From a virus, in the IMG/VR virus record IMGVR_UViG_3300021405_000009, positions 34,240 through 98,239 of that record: DNA of 64,000 nt. One strand, written 5' to 3'. The position numbers and the translations under genes are program-made. The notes beneath the pieces are model-generated. The model searched no databases and was not told the DNA's origin. It was given only the letters and a program-made list of their open reading frames with translations. Positions 1-7,961 of the stretch are shown one piece after another. The stretch's first letter is position 1, and every line of letters begins with the position of its first letter.

Positions 1-1775
1 ACGCTGGCAGAGGTTAGTACCACGCCATCGGTAAGGTTGCTTCCAGAGTCCGGTACGCCAGCCGTGAAGATCGAGGTCGAGTTCGATTCGCACTTCTCGA
101 TGTCGAGATAGCCCGCGTTCGGGTTGGTCGCGAAAGTGGTATTTAGAGCTACCCAGCCGCAATCGCTGATCTGTTTGATCGGTGCGGTCCAGGCCAACGC
201 CGAGGTCGAACCTTCATAACTCGCGGCGTATGGGTTGGTAACATTGTTGACCGGAAAGAGAAGCGCCAAGGGCGGCTGTGAATACGAGCTGCCACTCTGA
301 CCACTCCAGGTCCACTGATCGAAAAATGCAGTCGGAATGCTGACCGTGCCGCTGCCCGTGGCCGCCGCAAAGCCGCTGCCGAAGGCTACGCTCGAAGTGC
401 TCGAACAACCGAAGCTGATGGTGCTGTTGTTGTAGCTCAGCCCAGTCGCGCAGTTCGGAACCGTCGCAGCCTTAAAGACGCCCGACGAAGCTCCAATCAG
501 AAGTTGGCTGGCAGCGATCGCAGTGGCCGTACCCGCGCCCGCGCCCGGAACTGCGGCGATCTCGCCCCAGCCCGCGTTGGCCACGTCATCATAGAGATTG
601 CCGTCGCCTGAAACCGCCATGCCAGAGTTGCCCGTCCCGGCTGCCGCTGGTGTGCCGCTGGCCGCGATCGGAACCGTCGTCATGTAATACGGGCCGGTGA
701 GCGTGAACTTCGACGCCACGATCCCGCCAGACGGCGTGTAAGTCAGGGTCGAACTGTTGTCCGATAGGTTGGTATCAAACGCGCACAGGCCGGAAGAGTT
801 GGTGTAAAGAAAATTGCCGATGGAGGCCGTGACCCATGTAAGGTTGGTCGCTCCGGAGTTCACGCACGGTACCTGCCCGGCCGTTGGGGAGCCATCGTTC
901 ACCTGGCTCAAGCTGACTGGGTTCGCGCCCACGAAGGCGTCGGTGGCAACGTCGGCCGAGGTATCTCCAGGCGTCTGCGTTACCGCCTGCGTGCCGGTGG
1001 CCAGGGTCGAGCTGACTGACCATGTGCCGGTGCTAACCTGCGCTACGCCGTTGGACGCGGAAGTACTGATTCCCGTCCCGCCAATCGCAGTGCCGATCGT
1101 GACCAGGCCGCTGTTCGGAATCGAGCCGTTGGTAATGTGCGAGCCATTCACGACAGTAGGAGCCGTCGCGCTGCCGCCCAGGTCGGTGTTTAGCTCGATC
1201 AATCCGAGCGTGCCCACGGCCGCGCTGGCCACGTTGAACTGGACGTTTGAACCCGATGGGTTGGTGGCTGTAGTGTTCGTGCCACTCTGAAAGTTAATGG
1301 GCGACAGAAGCGACGAGCCGCCGTTCACAGTGATAGCCGTGCTGCTGCAAGGGATCGCGCCCAGGACGCCGCCCGAGGAGAAACCAAAACAAGGCGTCGT
1401 CAAGGTGGGGGCGGTGCCAAAGGTGAAGGGCGATCCGCTGATGGTAAGGCCAAGTACAGTCGCGGCGTTCGAGCCCGAAGTCGTAACCTGCCCGCTCAGC
1501 TCTGAGGCTGCAGGCGTGGTGCCGTCGCGCAAGATGCCGGTCCCGGCGCTGGTCGAGTTCAACCCGCCGTTGGCGCGCGTGACTGGCGAGGTTAGGTTCA
1601 CCGTGACCGTGCCGGTCGTACCACCGCCACTTAGCCCCGTGCCCGCCGTAACTCCAGTGATCGTGCCACTGCCGCCGCTGCCGCCACCCCGCCCGGTGTA
1701 ACTCGGGGCCTGGCCAAACAGCATTGCCGCAGATAGCAGCCATAAGGCTGCGAGGAAGCTTAGTTTCCTGACCAT
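1..1775 (-). CDS. Tail-fibre-like repeat protein, 3' end outside window
   Basis: This frame is open from the ATG at 1775 to the window edge (591 codons), so the gene is partial. It begins with a basic and hydrophobic segment (MVRKLSFLAALWLLSAAMLF) that looks like a signal peptide. A glycine-rich linker and long Ser/Thr/Gly-rich stretches of the GTGLSGGGTTGTVTV kind follow, typical of phage tail fibres and receptor-binding proteins. The start overlaps the stop of the upstream gene by 16 bases, so the two are translationally coupled. The role in adsorption is inferred from composition and position. The signal-like N-terminus is unusual for a virion protein. Confidence 0.7.
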   Translation of the reverse strand, partial: MVRKLSFLAALWLLSAAMLFGQAPSYTGRGGGSGGSGTITGVTAGTGLSGGGTTGTVTVNLTSPVTRANGGLNSTSAGTGILRDGTTPAASELSGQVTTSGSNAATVLGLTISGSPFTFGTAPTLTTPCFGFSSGGVLGAIPCSSTAITVNGGSSLLSPINFQSGTNTTATNPSGSNVQFNVASAAVGTLGLIELNTDLGGSATAPTVVNGSHITNGSIPNSGLVTIGTAIGGTGISTSASNGVAQVSTGTWSVSSTLATGTQAVTQTPGDTSADVATDAFVGANPVSLSQVNDGSPTAGQVPCVNSGATNLTWVTASIGNFLYTNSSGLCAFDTNLSDNSSTLTYTPSGGIVASKFTLTGPYYMTTVPIAASGTPAAAGTGNSGMAVSGDGNLYDDVANAGWGEIAAVPGAGAGTATAIAASQLLIGASSGVFKAATVPNCATGLSYNNSTISFGCSSTSSVAFGSGFAAATGSGTVSIPTAFFDQWTWSGQSGSSYSQPPLALLFPVNNVTNPYAASYEGSTSALAWTAPIKQISDCGWVALNTTFATNPNAGYLDIEKCESNSTSIFTAGVPDSGSNLTDGVVLTSAS

Positions 1776-2533
1776 GTAACCGTAGCTCCCGTCGTCGAGG
1801 CGACGACAAAAATAGCGTTGGAATTACTTACGGCTGGACAGTAGCCCGCTCCAGGAGGTATCTCAATGCCGGTCGAGGTAGTAACTCCACTCGGTCCGAC
1901 AAACACGCTGATCGTGTTGGTACTCAGTCCTTCAATACACAAACCCTTGGCCAGTAAGTTCGAGGCCAGGGCCGCCGCCGTGCCAGTTACTGCCTGCTGA
2001 CCGGAAACAATCGTGGTCGGCACCGTCAGCACTACCACCTGCGGACTGGGAAAGTTACTCACCGTGACCGCACCGGCAGCCGCTGAGGCCGGGTTGTTCA
2101 CGAAGCCGAACAGGAAGACAGTCACCGAGCCTGAGCCGGTAACGGTTGGGGTGATCTTGCCCTGGGTCGCGAAGACCGCCGAGCCGATCGTGTTCGAACC
2201 GGCGCTGGTACAGGTCTGAGAAGTCATCAGACTGCCGGTGGTGTAAGCCGTGCCAGCCGCGTTCAGTCCATCGACCGTCAGCGTACATCCCGACACCGTG
2301 CCTTGCGGTACCCAGATCATCTGGTACCAGCCAATGCCCTTGGTGTTGAAGCTCGCAGTCTGCACTGAGCTGCTGGTGAAGGTGTAGGCCAGGCCAAGCT
2401 GGTAAGGCACCGCCACGGGATAGATGATCTGGCTGGGACCACCTGTCTGCGAGAGCGCCGGGGGCGCGACCACCAGACTCAGTAGACCGACCATGAAAAG
2501 GATTACTAATAGGTTGCGCACGAGCTTCTTCAT
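1760..2533 (-). CDS. Signal-peptide-bearing virion-associated protein
   Basis: 257 residues. The chosen ATG at 2533 overlaps the upstream stop (TAATG) and precedes a clear signal peptide: MKKLVRN, a hydrophobic core, then an APPALSQ cleavage-like site. The mature part is rich in Thr, Val, Ser and Gly and predicted to be beta-rich. It lies in an operon between a Cys-rich protein and the fibre-like gene. I do not recognise a family. Secretion or membrane assembly is inferred from the N-terminus only. Confidence 0.65.
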   Translation of the reverse strand: MKKLVRNLLVILFMVGLLSLVVAPPALSQTGGPSQIIYPVAVPYQLGLAYTFTSSSVQTASFNTKGIGWYQMIWVPQGTVSGCTLTVDGLNAAGTAYTTGSLMTSQTCTSAGSNTIGSAVFATQGKITPTVTGSGSVTVFLFGFVNNPASAAAGAVTVSNFPSPQVVVLTVPTTIVSGQQAVTGTAAALASNLLAKGLCIEGLSTNTISVFVGPSGVTTSTGIEIPPGAGYCPAVSNSNAIFVVASTTGATVTWSGN

Positions 2534-2850
2534 TACTCTTCGTCCTCGTCCTTGCGGCCGATCCGCCACACATACTCACAACAGCCCTCGGGATCAACCT
2601 TGACTTTCCCGTCAGGCAGGCGCGGCTGCTTCGACTTGGCTTTCATATCTTTTTGGTTACAGGCTCCCGGCTTCGAGAACCACTTACAGTTCTCGCACTC
2701 AAACTCGCCGAGATTCTTCGCCGCCTCATAGCCAGTGCCGGGCTCACCGCGAACGGCGGCCTGGTTGATGCTCACAAGTTTGCTGTGGCCGGAGCCGAGT
2801 TCGTCCTTAGCTGGCATAGGTGGGCAAAGTTGCGGGGCGTCCTCGGTCAA
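2533..2850 (-). CDS. Small cysteine-rich protein
   Basis: 105 residues. Five cysteines cluster in the C-terminal half (CENCKW, GACNQ, GCCEYVW), an arrangement suited to binding a metal or an Fe-S cluster. It resembles the HiPIP-like small proteins seen near phage head genes, but that resemblance is only by pattern. The gene follows the 2869-3504 gene by 18 bases and is coupled to the next gene by TAATG. Confidence 0.6.
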   Translation of the reverse strand: MTEDAPQLCPPMPAKDELGSGHSKLVSINQAAVRGEPGTGYEAAKNLGEFECENCKWFSKPGACNQKDMKAKSKQPRLPDGKVKVDPEGCCEYVWRIGRKDEDEE

Positions 2851-2868
2851 GAGAACGCCCCGCTGGGG

Positions 2869-3504
2869 TTACACGCGATCGATGGAGAACTCGGTCAACT
2901 GCACCGCGTTCGGGGAAGTCCCGGCCGAGAAGGTGAAGGTGAGTTCGAAGTTCAAGTCAGCGAACTTCAGCCCCGAGCCGATCGTGCCGCCAGAGAGCAC
3001 GGCGTTGATCGTGTAGGCGGGAGTGGTGGTGAAGTTCGTCCACGACGTGGAGCAGAAGCCGCCCAAGCTGCCAGCGGTCGAGTTGAAGAGCAACTGCCAC
3101 TCGTACATGAAATCGACGGTCGCCACGTTCGAGCTGGCGATGGTCGCGCAGGTGTGGAGCAAGGTGCAGCCGGTGCCTACAACGCCCGTCGAGGTCACGC
3201 TGCCCGCAGCCCCAATCACGCCCACGGCAACGCCGTTGACTTGGTAAAGGATGGGGATAATCGTGGCCGCGCCACCAGTCGTGGTCGCCTTACCGCAGGC
3301 GCGGATCTTCAGCGGGTGGACATCAGAGTAGCCGGAAGCGATATCCGGAGTGGGCGAAACCGTCAGGCCAGCGCCTGCAGGAAGCACAGGAGAGGGAAGG
3401 CCGGGATAGCCGGAAGCGGGAACAAGAAACACGTTGGCGGTGGTGCCACCGGCCAACTGGGCGGGCAGGTTGTAGAAGCCGTAAATGGTGTTGACGTTAC
3501 TCAT
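2869..3504 (-). CDS. Putative virion structural protein
   Basis: 211 residues, rich in Gly, Ala, Thr and Val with little charge, and without membrane segments. This composition is typical of beta-sandwich capsid or decoration proteins. An AAGGAAAC ribosome-binding site precedes the ATG. It is the first of the run of virion-type genes leading to the fibre-like gene. The exact role is unknown. Confidence 0.6.
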   Translation of the reverse strand: MSNVNTIYGFYNLPAQLAGGTTANVFLVPASGYPGLPSPVLPAGAGLTVSPTPDIASGYSDVHPLKIRACGKATTTGGAATIIPILYQVNGVAVGVIGAAGSVTSTGVVGTGCTLLHTCATIASSNVATVDFMYEWQLLFNSTAGSLGGFCSTSWTNFTTTPAYTINAVLSGGTIGSGLKFADLNFELTFTFSAGTSPNAVQLTEFSIDRV

Positions 3505-3591
3505 GGAAAGTTTCCTTTAGAAAATTGAAGGTGGGGATGGACTGCGGGTGCCGGGAATACGTTCGCCTAGCGGCGCACTATCAATCCCGTT

Positions 3592-3891
3592 TCATGCGAA
3601 AAGCGTCTGGAGGGCCGCCCTGAGTTTGGCGCGGAAAGTGGGTGGAGGCGGAGGCGGCTCAACAATCTTAGCGGTGACGCGGTACACTTCGCGGCCTTCG
3701 CCGTTGCAATACAAGTCGGTGAAGTAGCGCTCCACTGCAGGGCCTGCCACGGTCTCGGTCGAGAAGTAGCGCGCGACCATGTACTGGCCGGTGGCCTCGA
3801 CTGAGAACAACTCCATGTCTTCGCCGTTCCTGGCCTTGGGGGCTGCGAAGTCCGGGTTTGTGCTCTTGATTCCGACGAGCTGGATGAGCAT
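3592..3891 (-). CDS. Hypothetical protein
   Basis: 99 residues with a proline run near residue 80 (EPPPPPPTF) followed by a basic amphipathic tail. No family recognised. It sits between the short gene at 3898 and the structural gene at 2869, in the same direction. Confidence 0.5.
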   Translation of the reverse strand: MLIQLVGIKSTNPDFAAPKARNGEDMELFSVEATGQYMVARYFSTETVAGPAVERYFTDLYCNGEGREVYRVTAKIVEPPPPPPTFRAKLRAALQTLFA

Positions 3892-3897
3892 CTTTAC

Positions 3898-4032
3898 TTA
3901 AAATCCTTCTGAAGGCCGCGTCTGTACGCTACCGCACAATTTCACTTGACACGGCAGAGTACAGTCAAAGTTATCCATGCCGTAGAACCAGCCTGACGGA
4001 GTGGATCTGGGCTCCCGCACTCGCTCGGTCAT
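3898..4032 (-). CDS. Short hypothetical protein
   Basis: 44 residues from the ATG at 4032, chosen because a GAGGAG ribosome-binding site lies 10 bases upstream (AGAGGAGCCAACC, a sequence that recurs at 31555 and before 35473). No family recognised. The gene is divergent from the plus-strand gene at 4083. Confidence 0.4.
   Translation of the reverse strand: MTERVREPRSTPSGWFYGMDNFDCTLPCQVKLCGSVQTRPSEGF
3943..3965 (+). promoter_or_regulatory. Family B promoter-like site (CACTTGACA-N8-TACAGT)
   Basis: CACTTGACA at 3943-3951, 8 bases, then TACAGT. This is one of at least six sites with the same geometry. It lies inside the opposite-strand gene and points toward the plus gene at 4083. Confidence 0.4.
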
Positions 4033-4082
4033 AGAGGTTGGCTCCTCTACAAAAACCCTGGGGGCGGGAGTCCTTAATTTCG

Positions 4083-4232
4083 ATGAAAGAAAAAAGTGAA
4101 CGCTTAGATGCACTGCGCGAGATGGAGCGGCACGGGGCATCGAAGCTAGCGATCGCGGCCATGCGGGCCGAGATGGAACGCGGGCGAAAATCAGGCCGGG
4201 CGGTGGTGAAGAAAAAACCGAGGAAACGGTAG
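4083..4232 (+). CDS. Short basic protein
   Basis: 49 residues beginning MKEKSERLDALREM, ending in a Lys/Arg-rich tail (VVKKKPRKR). Probably helical. The alternating Ala/Glu/Arg pattern suggests a nucleic-acid contact, but no family is recognised. A GGGAG-like site precedes the start. Confidence 0.45.
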   Translation: MKEKSERLDALREMERHGASKLAIAAMRAEMERGRKSGRAVVKKKPRKR

Positions 4233-4280
4233 GAGCCCCGCGACTATTACGGGAGCTGTTCTGACTTTCACAGATTTACA

Positions 4281-4375
4281 TCGCGGACAAGGGATGCGGC
4301 TGGAATTTGCAGGAGTCGAACCTGCGACGCTTTTTGAGCGTTTCATCAGGATAACCAGCTCACTTCGGCCCGCGA
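4281..4375 (-). ncRNA. Y-type RNA 7 (Ro60-binding architecture), solitary copy
   Basis: On the minus strand the closing stem TCGCGG (4375-4370) pairs with CCGCGA (4286-4281). Between them lie GGCCGAAG, a second stem GCTGG/CCAGC, TTATC and, on the 3' side, CTTGTC. These are the elements shared by the six RNAs at 53.6-54.3 kb and by known Y RNAs. The apical part holds a perfect tRNA T-arm (4309-4325, GCAGG/CCTGC around TTCGACT) and a hairpin ACGCT-CAAAA-AGCGT (4327-4341), but no D-arm. A promoter was not identified. Confidence 0.75.
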
Positions 4376-4394
4376 ACTTTTTAGGAGGACAGGA

Positions 4395-4643
4395 ATGCCA
4401 AACTTGGGAGACAAGGTACGCGATAAGATCACGGGCCACGAGGGTATCGTCATCGCCCGCACGGAGTGGCTCTATGGCTGCGTGCGCTATGTCGTTCAGG
4501 GCCAGACGCTGCATGAAGGCAAACCCACAGAGCCCCACACTTTCGACGAAGACCAACTCGTCGTCCTCAAGGCCGATGCTCTCAACGACAGCGAAGAGAA
4601 GCCTGCCGGTGGCGATCGCGATTATGTTGCCACGCGGCGCTGA
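4395..4643 (+). CDS. Hypothetical protein, SH3-like small beta protein
   Basis: 82 residues with a strong AGGAGGA site upstream. The pattern GDKVRDKITGHEGIVIART is typical of small SH3-like barrels found in phages, where a Gly-rich turn follows an opening strand. The role is unknown. Confidence 0.55.
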   Translation: MPNLGDKVRDKITGHEGIVIARTEWLYGCVRYVVQGQTLHEGKPTEPHTFDEDQLVVLKADALNDSEEKPAGGDRDYVATRR

Positions 4644-4747
4644 CGACTTTATGGGCGCTACGACTGCATGTTCTTTACATCTAGCAGTGGGGAAGAAATC
4701 ACCAAAGAACCACTGCGGCGTGGAGGCGGCTAGCGCCCGCCAAAAAG

Positions 4748-4770
4748 CACTTGACACGGGCTACTAGAAT
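4748..4770 (+). promoter_or_regulatory. Family B promoter (CACTTGACA-N8-TAGAAT)
   Basis: CACTTGACA at 4748-4756, 8 bases, TAGAAT at 4765-4770, placed 21 bases before the ATG at 4792. It is the best-positioned driver of the small-gene operon from 4792 to 7535. The CACTTGACA block lies where the spacer of a normal promoter would be, so it may be an activator or repressor site. Confidence 0.55.
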
Positions 4771-4791
4771 AAAATCCAGGAGAGGATCACG

Positions 4792-5283
4792 ATGCGACAT
4801 TTTTACTTACGCGACCGAGATACATTGTTTCCTGTAGCCTGTATCGCCACCGAACGACAAACCAACGACACCAAAATTGCTTACGCCCTGTCCGTGTTCC
4901 ATGAGGGCGATGACATGGACATCCGAATAGCCCGGCGCATCGCGCGCGGAAGACTTGAGGAATACATCAAGGGTCGGTACGACCAGAAGAACGAGGGCTG
5001 GGCCAAGTTCGGCGTCGTGGTGCTGGAAGATCCAAAGTCCAACGCCAAGGTGAAACTGTTGGCCACCGTTGCGGCCGATCCCGAAGTCCCGAGCGTGGCA
5101 CGCAAGGCCGCCAAGGAGTGGCTGAAGAACATGACCGGCACACCTGAGCAACAGGCGGTGCAGCGCAAGCTCGACAAGGAATGCCGCATCATCAACGGCA
5201 CGCTCCAGGTGCAAGACTGGTGGCGCGCTAAGGCCGTCGCGCTGCAGATGGAGCTGGACGAACTAGTGAAGGCCGTGGCTTAA
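4792..5283 (+). CDS. Hypothetical protein
   Basis: 163 residues with an AGGAGAGG ribosome-binding site. Largely helical by composition, with a C-terminal segment (LDKECRII..WWRAKAVALQMELDELVKAVA) that could form a coiled coil. First gene behind a family B promoter. No family recognised. Confidence 0.55.
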   Translation: MRHFYLRDRDTLFPVACIATERQTNDTKIAYALSVFHEGDDMDIRIARRIARGRLEEYIKGRYDQKNEGWAKFGVVVLEDPKSNAKVKLLATVAADPEVPSVARKAAKEWLKNMTGTPEQQAVQRKLDKECRIINGTLQVQDWWRAKAVALQMELDELVKAVA

Positions 5284-5366
5284 CGGGTGTCGTCACTCGT
5301 CCGGGGTGGCGGCTCGAAGGGGGTCGCTACGCCCCGAGTGTGGCGGCCTCCGACGAAAGGGGACCC

Positions 5367-5651
5367 ATGCTGGTCGTCGAAGTCCCGATGTCAAGTTGGC
5401 AACTGCTGCCACCGCGACCGGATGTTTGTCAGGAGTGTGCCACGAATCATCCTGCAGAGCATCCGCATAACCAGCAGAGTCTGCATTACCGGTACCATTT
5501 CTATCTCAGGACTGGGCGCTGGCCAACCTGGACTGACGCGATGCGGCACTGCAGTCTTGAGACGAGGAGCGCTTGGACGGCGGAGCTGGAGAAGCTTGGC
5601 GTCCAGGTGCGTGAGGTCTACAGAAATTGGGGGAACCCTGAGCGATGCTGA
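5367..5651 (+). CDS. Hypothetical protein
   Basis: 94 residues from the ATG at 5367, preceded by AAGGGGA. It contains a CQEC-type pair and a His-rich stretch (NHPAEHPHNQQSLHYRYH) that could bind metal. It overlaps the next gene by 7 bases, consistent with an operon. Confidence 0.5.
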   Translation: MLVVEVPMSSWQLLPPRPDVCQECATNHPAEHPHNQQSLHYRYHFYLRTGRWPTWTDAMRHCSLETRSAWTAELEKLGVQVREVYRNWGNPERC

Positions 5652-5854
5652 CTGAAATCGAAGAAGGCGACAAGGTAGTCCGGATGATCGCTGGGACGAT
5701 CCCGCATCCGCTCACCGTCACCAAAGTGACTGCGCAGGTGATCGAGTGCGGCCCGTGGATGTTCGATCGCGCCACCGGTGCTGAGATCGATGAGGATCTC
5801 GACTGGGGTCCGCCACCGAGAAGGACTGGCAGCTTTATCAAGGAGCAGGAATGA
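5645..5854 (+). CDS. Hypothetical small protein
   Basis: 69 residues, acidic. The N-terminal MLTEIEEGDKVVRMIAG pattern resembles small phage proteins with an SH3-like strand order. It overlaps both neighbours by a few bases. Confidence 0.5.
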   Translation: MLTEIEEGDKVVRMIAGTIPHPLTVTKVTAQVIECGPWMFDRATGAEIDEDLDWGPPPRRTGSFIKEQE

Positions 5855-6300
5855 AATCGATGAAGGCCCGCGTGCTCGCTGCCTGCGACTGCTGCGGCGA
5901 TCTCGACGTGAGGCACCCGATCACCGGCAAGCGCGAACGGCTGGAGAGTCGTAGCCCTAAGCTCGCCGCCAACCTCATGGCCAGACTGGCTCGACGTGAG
6001 CCGGTCGAAATCAGCGTGACGATCGGCGAGACCGTCGAAGAGTGCGTGCAGGCTCACCTGAACTTTGTCGGCCAACTGGCCGCTCAGCTAGGGCAGCGCT
6101 TCGTGCCGGAGTACTCTGCGGCTAAGGAACTTGCTCAACAGACCGGGCTCGGATATGTCAACCTGAACGAAGGCTACGACCAGTGGCTGCTGAAGACGCT
6201 GCAGGCCAACCTGGGCGATATCGAGGGCAAGATTGCCGAAGCACTGGAGGCCGGGGTCATGCCGATCATCCACTGGGATGTGGATGAGGAGACGAACTGA
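5851..6300 (+). CDS. Hypothetical protein with N-terminal CxCC
   Basis: 149 residues. A Cys cluster (ACDCCGDLDV) lies near residue 12, then a long helical region. Start and stop overlap the neighbours (ATGA type), showing translational coupling. No family recognised. Confidence 0.55.
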   Translation: MKSMKARVLAACDCCGDLDVRHPITGKRERLESRSPKLAANLMARLARREPVEISVTIGETVEECVQAHLNFVGQLAAQLGQRFVPEYSAAKELAQQTGLGYVNLNEGYDQWLLKTLQANLGDIEGKIAEALEAGVMPIIHWDVDEETN

Positions 6301-6557
6301 TGGCCGCGAGCATCCACGATCTCCGGCAGTGGTTCCTCGACGGCGTCGCCACCGGCGCTACCCACGTGATTGTCGTGTGCGATACCTACGACTACTCCGA
6401 CTATCCCGTCTACGTCTACGTCAACGATGACGTGCGCAAGGTGGCGGGAAAGTATCAGCTCCGCTCAGGCAATATGCAGAAGGTGATGGAGGTCTACAAT
6501 CTCAGTATGGACATGGAGCAGCAACTGGCGTCGGAAGAGCTGGTGTTCAATTACTGA
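6300..6557 (+). CDS. Hypothetical protein
   Basis: 85 residues with a pattern (LRQWFLDGVATGATHVIVVCDTYDYSDYPVYV) that I associate with a small conserved phage family of unknown function, probably alpha/beta. Its start overlaps the preceding stop. Confidence 0.55.
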   Translation: MAASIHDLRQWFLDGVATGATHVIVVCDTYDYSDYPVYVYVNDDVRKVAGKYQLRSGNMQKVMEVYNLSMDMEQQLASEELVFNY

Positions 6558-6579
6558 CTACCACAAGTGGGCGGAGCGC

Positions 6580-6792
6580 GTGCGAACACTGAACGACGTG
6601 TGGGCTTTTGTGCTAGTGACGGCGCTGATCGGGCAATGCGCGGCGCTGATGTTCGGCCGACGAACCCTACTCTTTATCGCCTGGGTACCGACCGTGATCC
6701 AGACTGTAGGGACGATTTGCTTCCGGGGTTGCCCGCTTAGGAAGCTGGAGAAATGGTTGCGAAGGCGCGGGAACGGGAGGAGTGATCTATAA
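6580..6792 (+). CDS. Small membrane protein
   Basis: 70 residues from a GTG start preceded by GGGCGGAG. Two hydrophobic segments (WAFVLVTALIGQCAALMF and TLLFIAWVPTVIQTVGTICF) precede a basic tail, consistent with an inner-membrane hairpin. Function unknown. Confidence 0.5.
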   Translation: MRTLNDVWAFVLVTALIGQCAALMFGRRTLLFIAWVPTVIQTVGTICFRGCPLRKLEKWLRRRGNGRSDL

Positions 6793-6813
6793 GCGTACCT
6801 GTTCGAGTGAGTT

Positions 6814-6987
6814 ATGGATAGCTTCGCCTTCTATCGAGTGACCGGCCCCTTCGTGCAGTTCGAGGCCCTGCTGGGCGAGATCCAGATCGAGTTGCTCTTT
6901 TACAAGCACTACGTCCGAGGACGAATCGTCAACAGGGTGTACCAACCCGCAAACCAGGAACGCCGGAGAGTAGCTCATGGAAGTTAA
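6814..6987 (+). CDS. Short hypothetical protein
   Basis: 57 residues beginning MDSFAFYRVTGPFVQFEALL. The ribosome-binding site is weak (GAGTGAG), but the frame is clean and the stop overlaps the next start by 11 bases, as elsewhere in this operon. Confidence 0.4.
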   Translation: MDSFAFYRVTGPFVQFEALLGEIQIELLFYKHYVRGRIVNRVYQPANQERRRVAHGS

Positions 6988-7144
6988 CCGCGCGATCGAC
7001 AGCATAGCCGACATGAAGCCGCGAGGAGTAATCGCACTCGCGAACGCTGTCGCCTGGACGCCATGCCAGCACTTCAAGCAGTGTGTTGGCCTCTGCCCAG
7101 TCTGCTGGGCGCTCTACCTATTCCGGCCCGAGCCGAGTAAGTGA
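6977..7144 (+). CDS. Short cysteine-containing protein
   Basis: 55 residues with four Cys (TPCQHFKQCVGLCPVCW) followed by a hydrophobic stretch. GGAGAG precedes the ATG. Its TGA abuts the next ATG. Possibly a small metal-binding or membrane-associated peptide. Confidence 0.4.
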   Translation: MEVNRAIDSIADMKPRGVIALANAVAWTPCQHFKQCVGLCPVCWALYLFRPEPSK

Positions 7145-7318
7145 ATGCGGACCCTGAGCCGTAGCTTTATCGTGATGCACCTGGCCATCTCGCTGGCCTA
7201 CACCTACATCGTTACCCGCCTCGGATACATGACCCGGCCCTGGGTCCTCTTTATATTCGGCGCTTACTGGGCAGGCGTTATAGGTCGGTGGATACAAGAT
7301 CGCAGGTCCGGCCGGTGA
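7145..7318 (+). CDS. Small membrane protein
   Basis: 57 residues with two membrane-like segments (FIVMHLAISLAYTYIVT and PWVLFIFGAYWAGVIG) and a basic end. It starts directly after the previous stop. Its first codons (MRTL) match those of the genes at 6580 and 7332. Confidence 0.4.
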   Translation: MRTLSRSFIVMHLAISLAYTYIVTRLGYMTRPWVLFIFGAYWAGVIGRWIQDRRSGR

Positions 7319-7331
7319 AGGAGAAAGAAGA

Positions 7332-7535
7332 ATGCGGACCCTGGGCCGCTTACAGGAAGCACTCCAAGTGCTGAGCACTAACTTCACCCAGAAGGCTGGA
7401 GTCTTCCGGCGCAACGACCCGACCTATATTCCGACTCCGCTCGAATCTGACGCCATCGACTACCTGTGCTACGAGTGGGACTATGGCTATGAGGGAGGTT
7501 TGGTAAGCGAAGAAAAGGGACCCGGTACCTGCTAG
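7332..7535 (+). CDS. Hypothetical protein
   Basis: 67 residues with a good GAAGGAGAAAG site. The C-terminal half is acidic and aromatic (YLCYEWDYGYEGG). Last gene of the operon, followed by the 0.9 kb non-coding stretch. Confidence 0.5.
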   Translation: MRTLGRLQEALQVLSTNFTQKAGVFRRNDPTYIPTPLESDAIDYLCYEWDYGYEGGLVSEEKGPGTC

Positions 7536-7681
7536 GTGACTCGGGGTACTTGGGGGTAGGCCAGGGGGTAAGGCCGGGGTATAAGCCTCGACAAAAGCGT
7601 AAAGTAGTACTCCGCCAGACGCGAAAAGAACAACACGAGTTCCCACCGAACCCACCACAAACGAGCTAAGTGCATGAAAAC

Positions 7682-7728
7682 AAGCGCAATCGGCAAATAG
7701 CGGCGAGCCGATTGCTAAGCTTTTGTCT
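7682..7728 (+). terminator. Terminator-like hairpin
   Basis: GCAATCGGC (7686-7694) pairs perfectly with GCCGATTGC (7707-7715), followed by TAAGCTTTTG. It suits termination of the 4.8-7.5 kb operon. Confidence 0.5.
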
Positions 7729-7932
7729 AGGTCAGCGTTGCCGTTGCCGTTCGTTGCCGACCTGTGTCAGGATTGACACACTGCCAACATGGTGCAGCAT
7801 CGGCCGCGCCATGACGGCGAACAAACGGCGAACGAAAAACTGCTAGCGAACGAACGGCGAAAGCGAAGCAAAAGCGAAACAAACTTTTTTCGCTTTGTTT
7901 TCAAGTACTTGCCGACTATTTAAAAAATTGTG

Positions 7933-7961
7933 TTGACAAACTGCGGCAATTCGTGAAATAC
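7933..7961 (+). promoter_or_regulatory. Possible sigma70-type promoter
   Basis: TTGACA at 7933-7938 with a 17-base spacer to AAATAC. The -35 is perfect and the -10 poor. It is one of three TTGACA boxes in the non-coding region. Confidence 0.35.

Noticed and set aside
814-1701. Two plus-strand reading frames of 134-158 codons
   Set aside because: They are antisense to a continuous minus frame with signal peptide and fibre-like composition that is coupled to the upstream gene.
4327-4352. Hammerhead-like CTGATGA core
   Set aside because: CTGATGA is present on the minus strand, but no GAAA and stem III arrangement follows at the right place.
4300-4376. tRNA gene or tRNA-derived attP site at 4.3 kb
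   Set aside because: Only a T-arm fits a tRNA, the acceptor and D-arm are missing, and the integrase is 25 kb away. The flanks match the Y RNA consensus.
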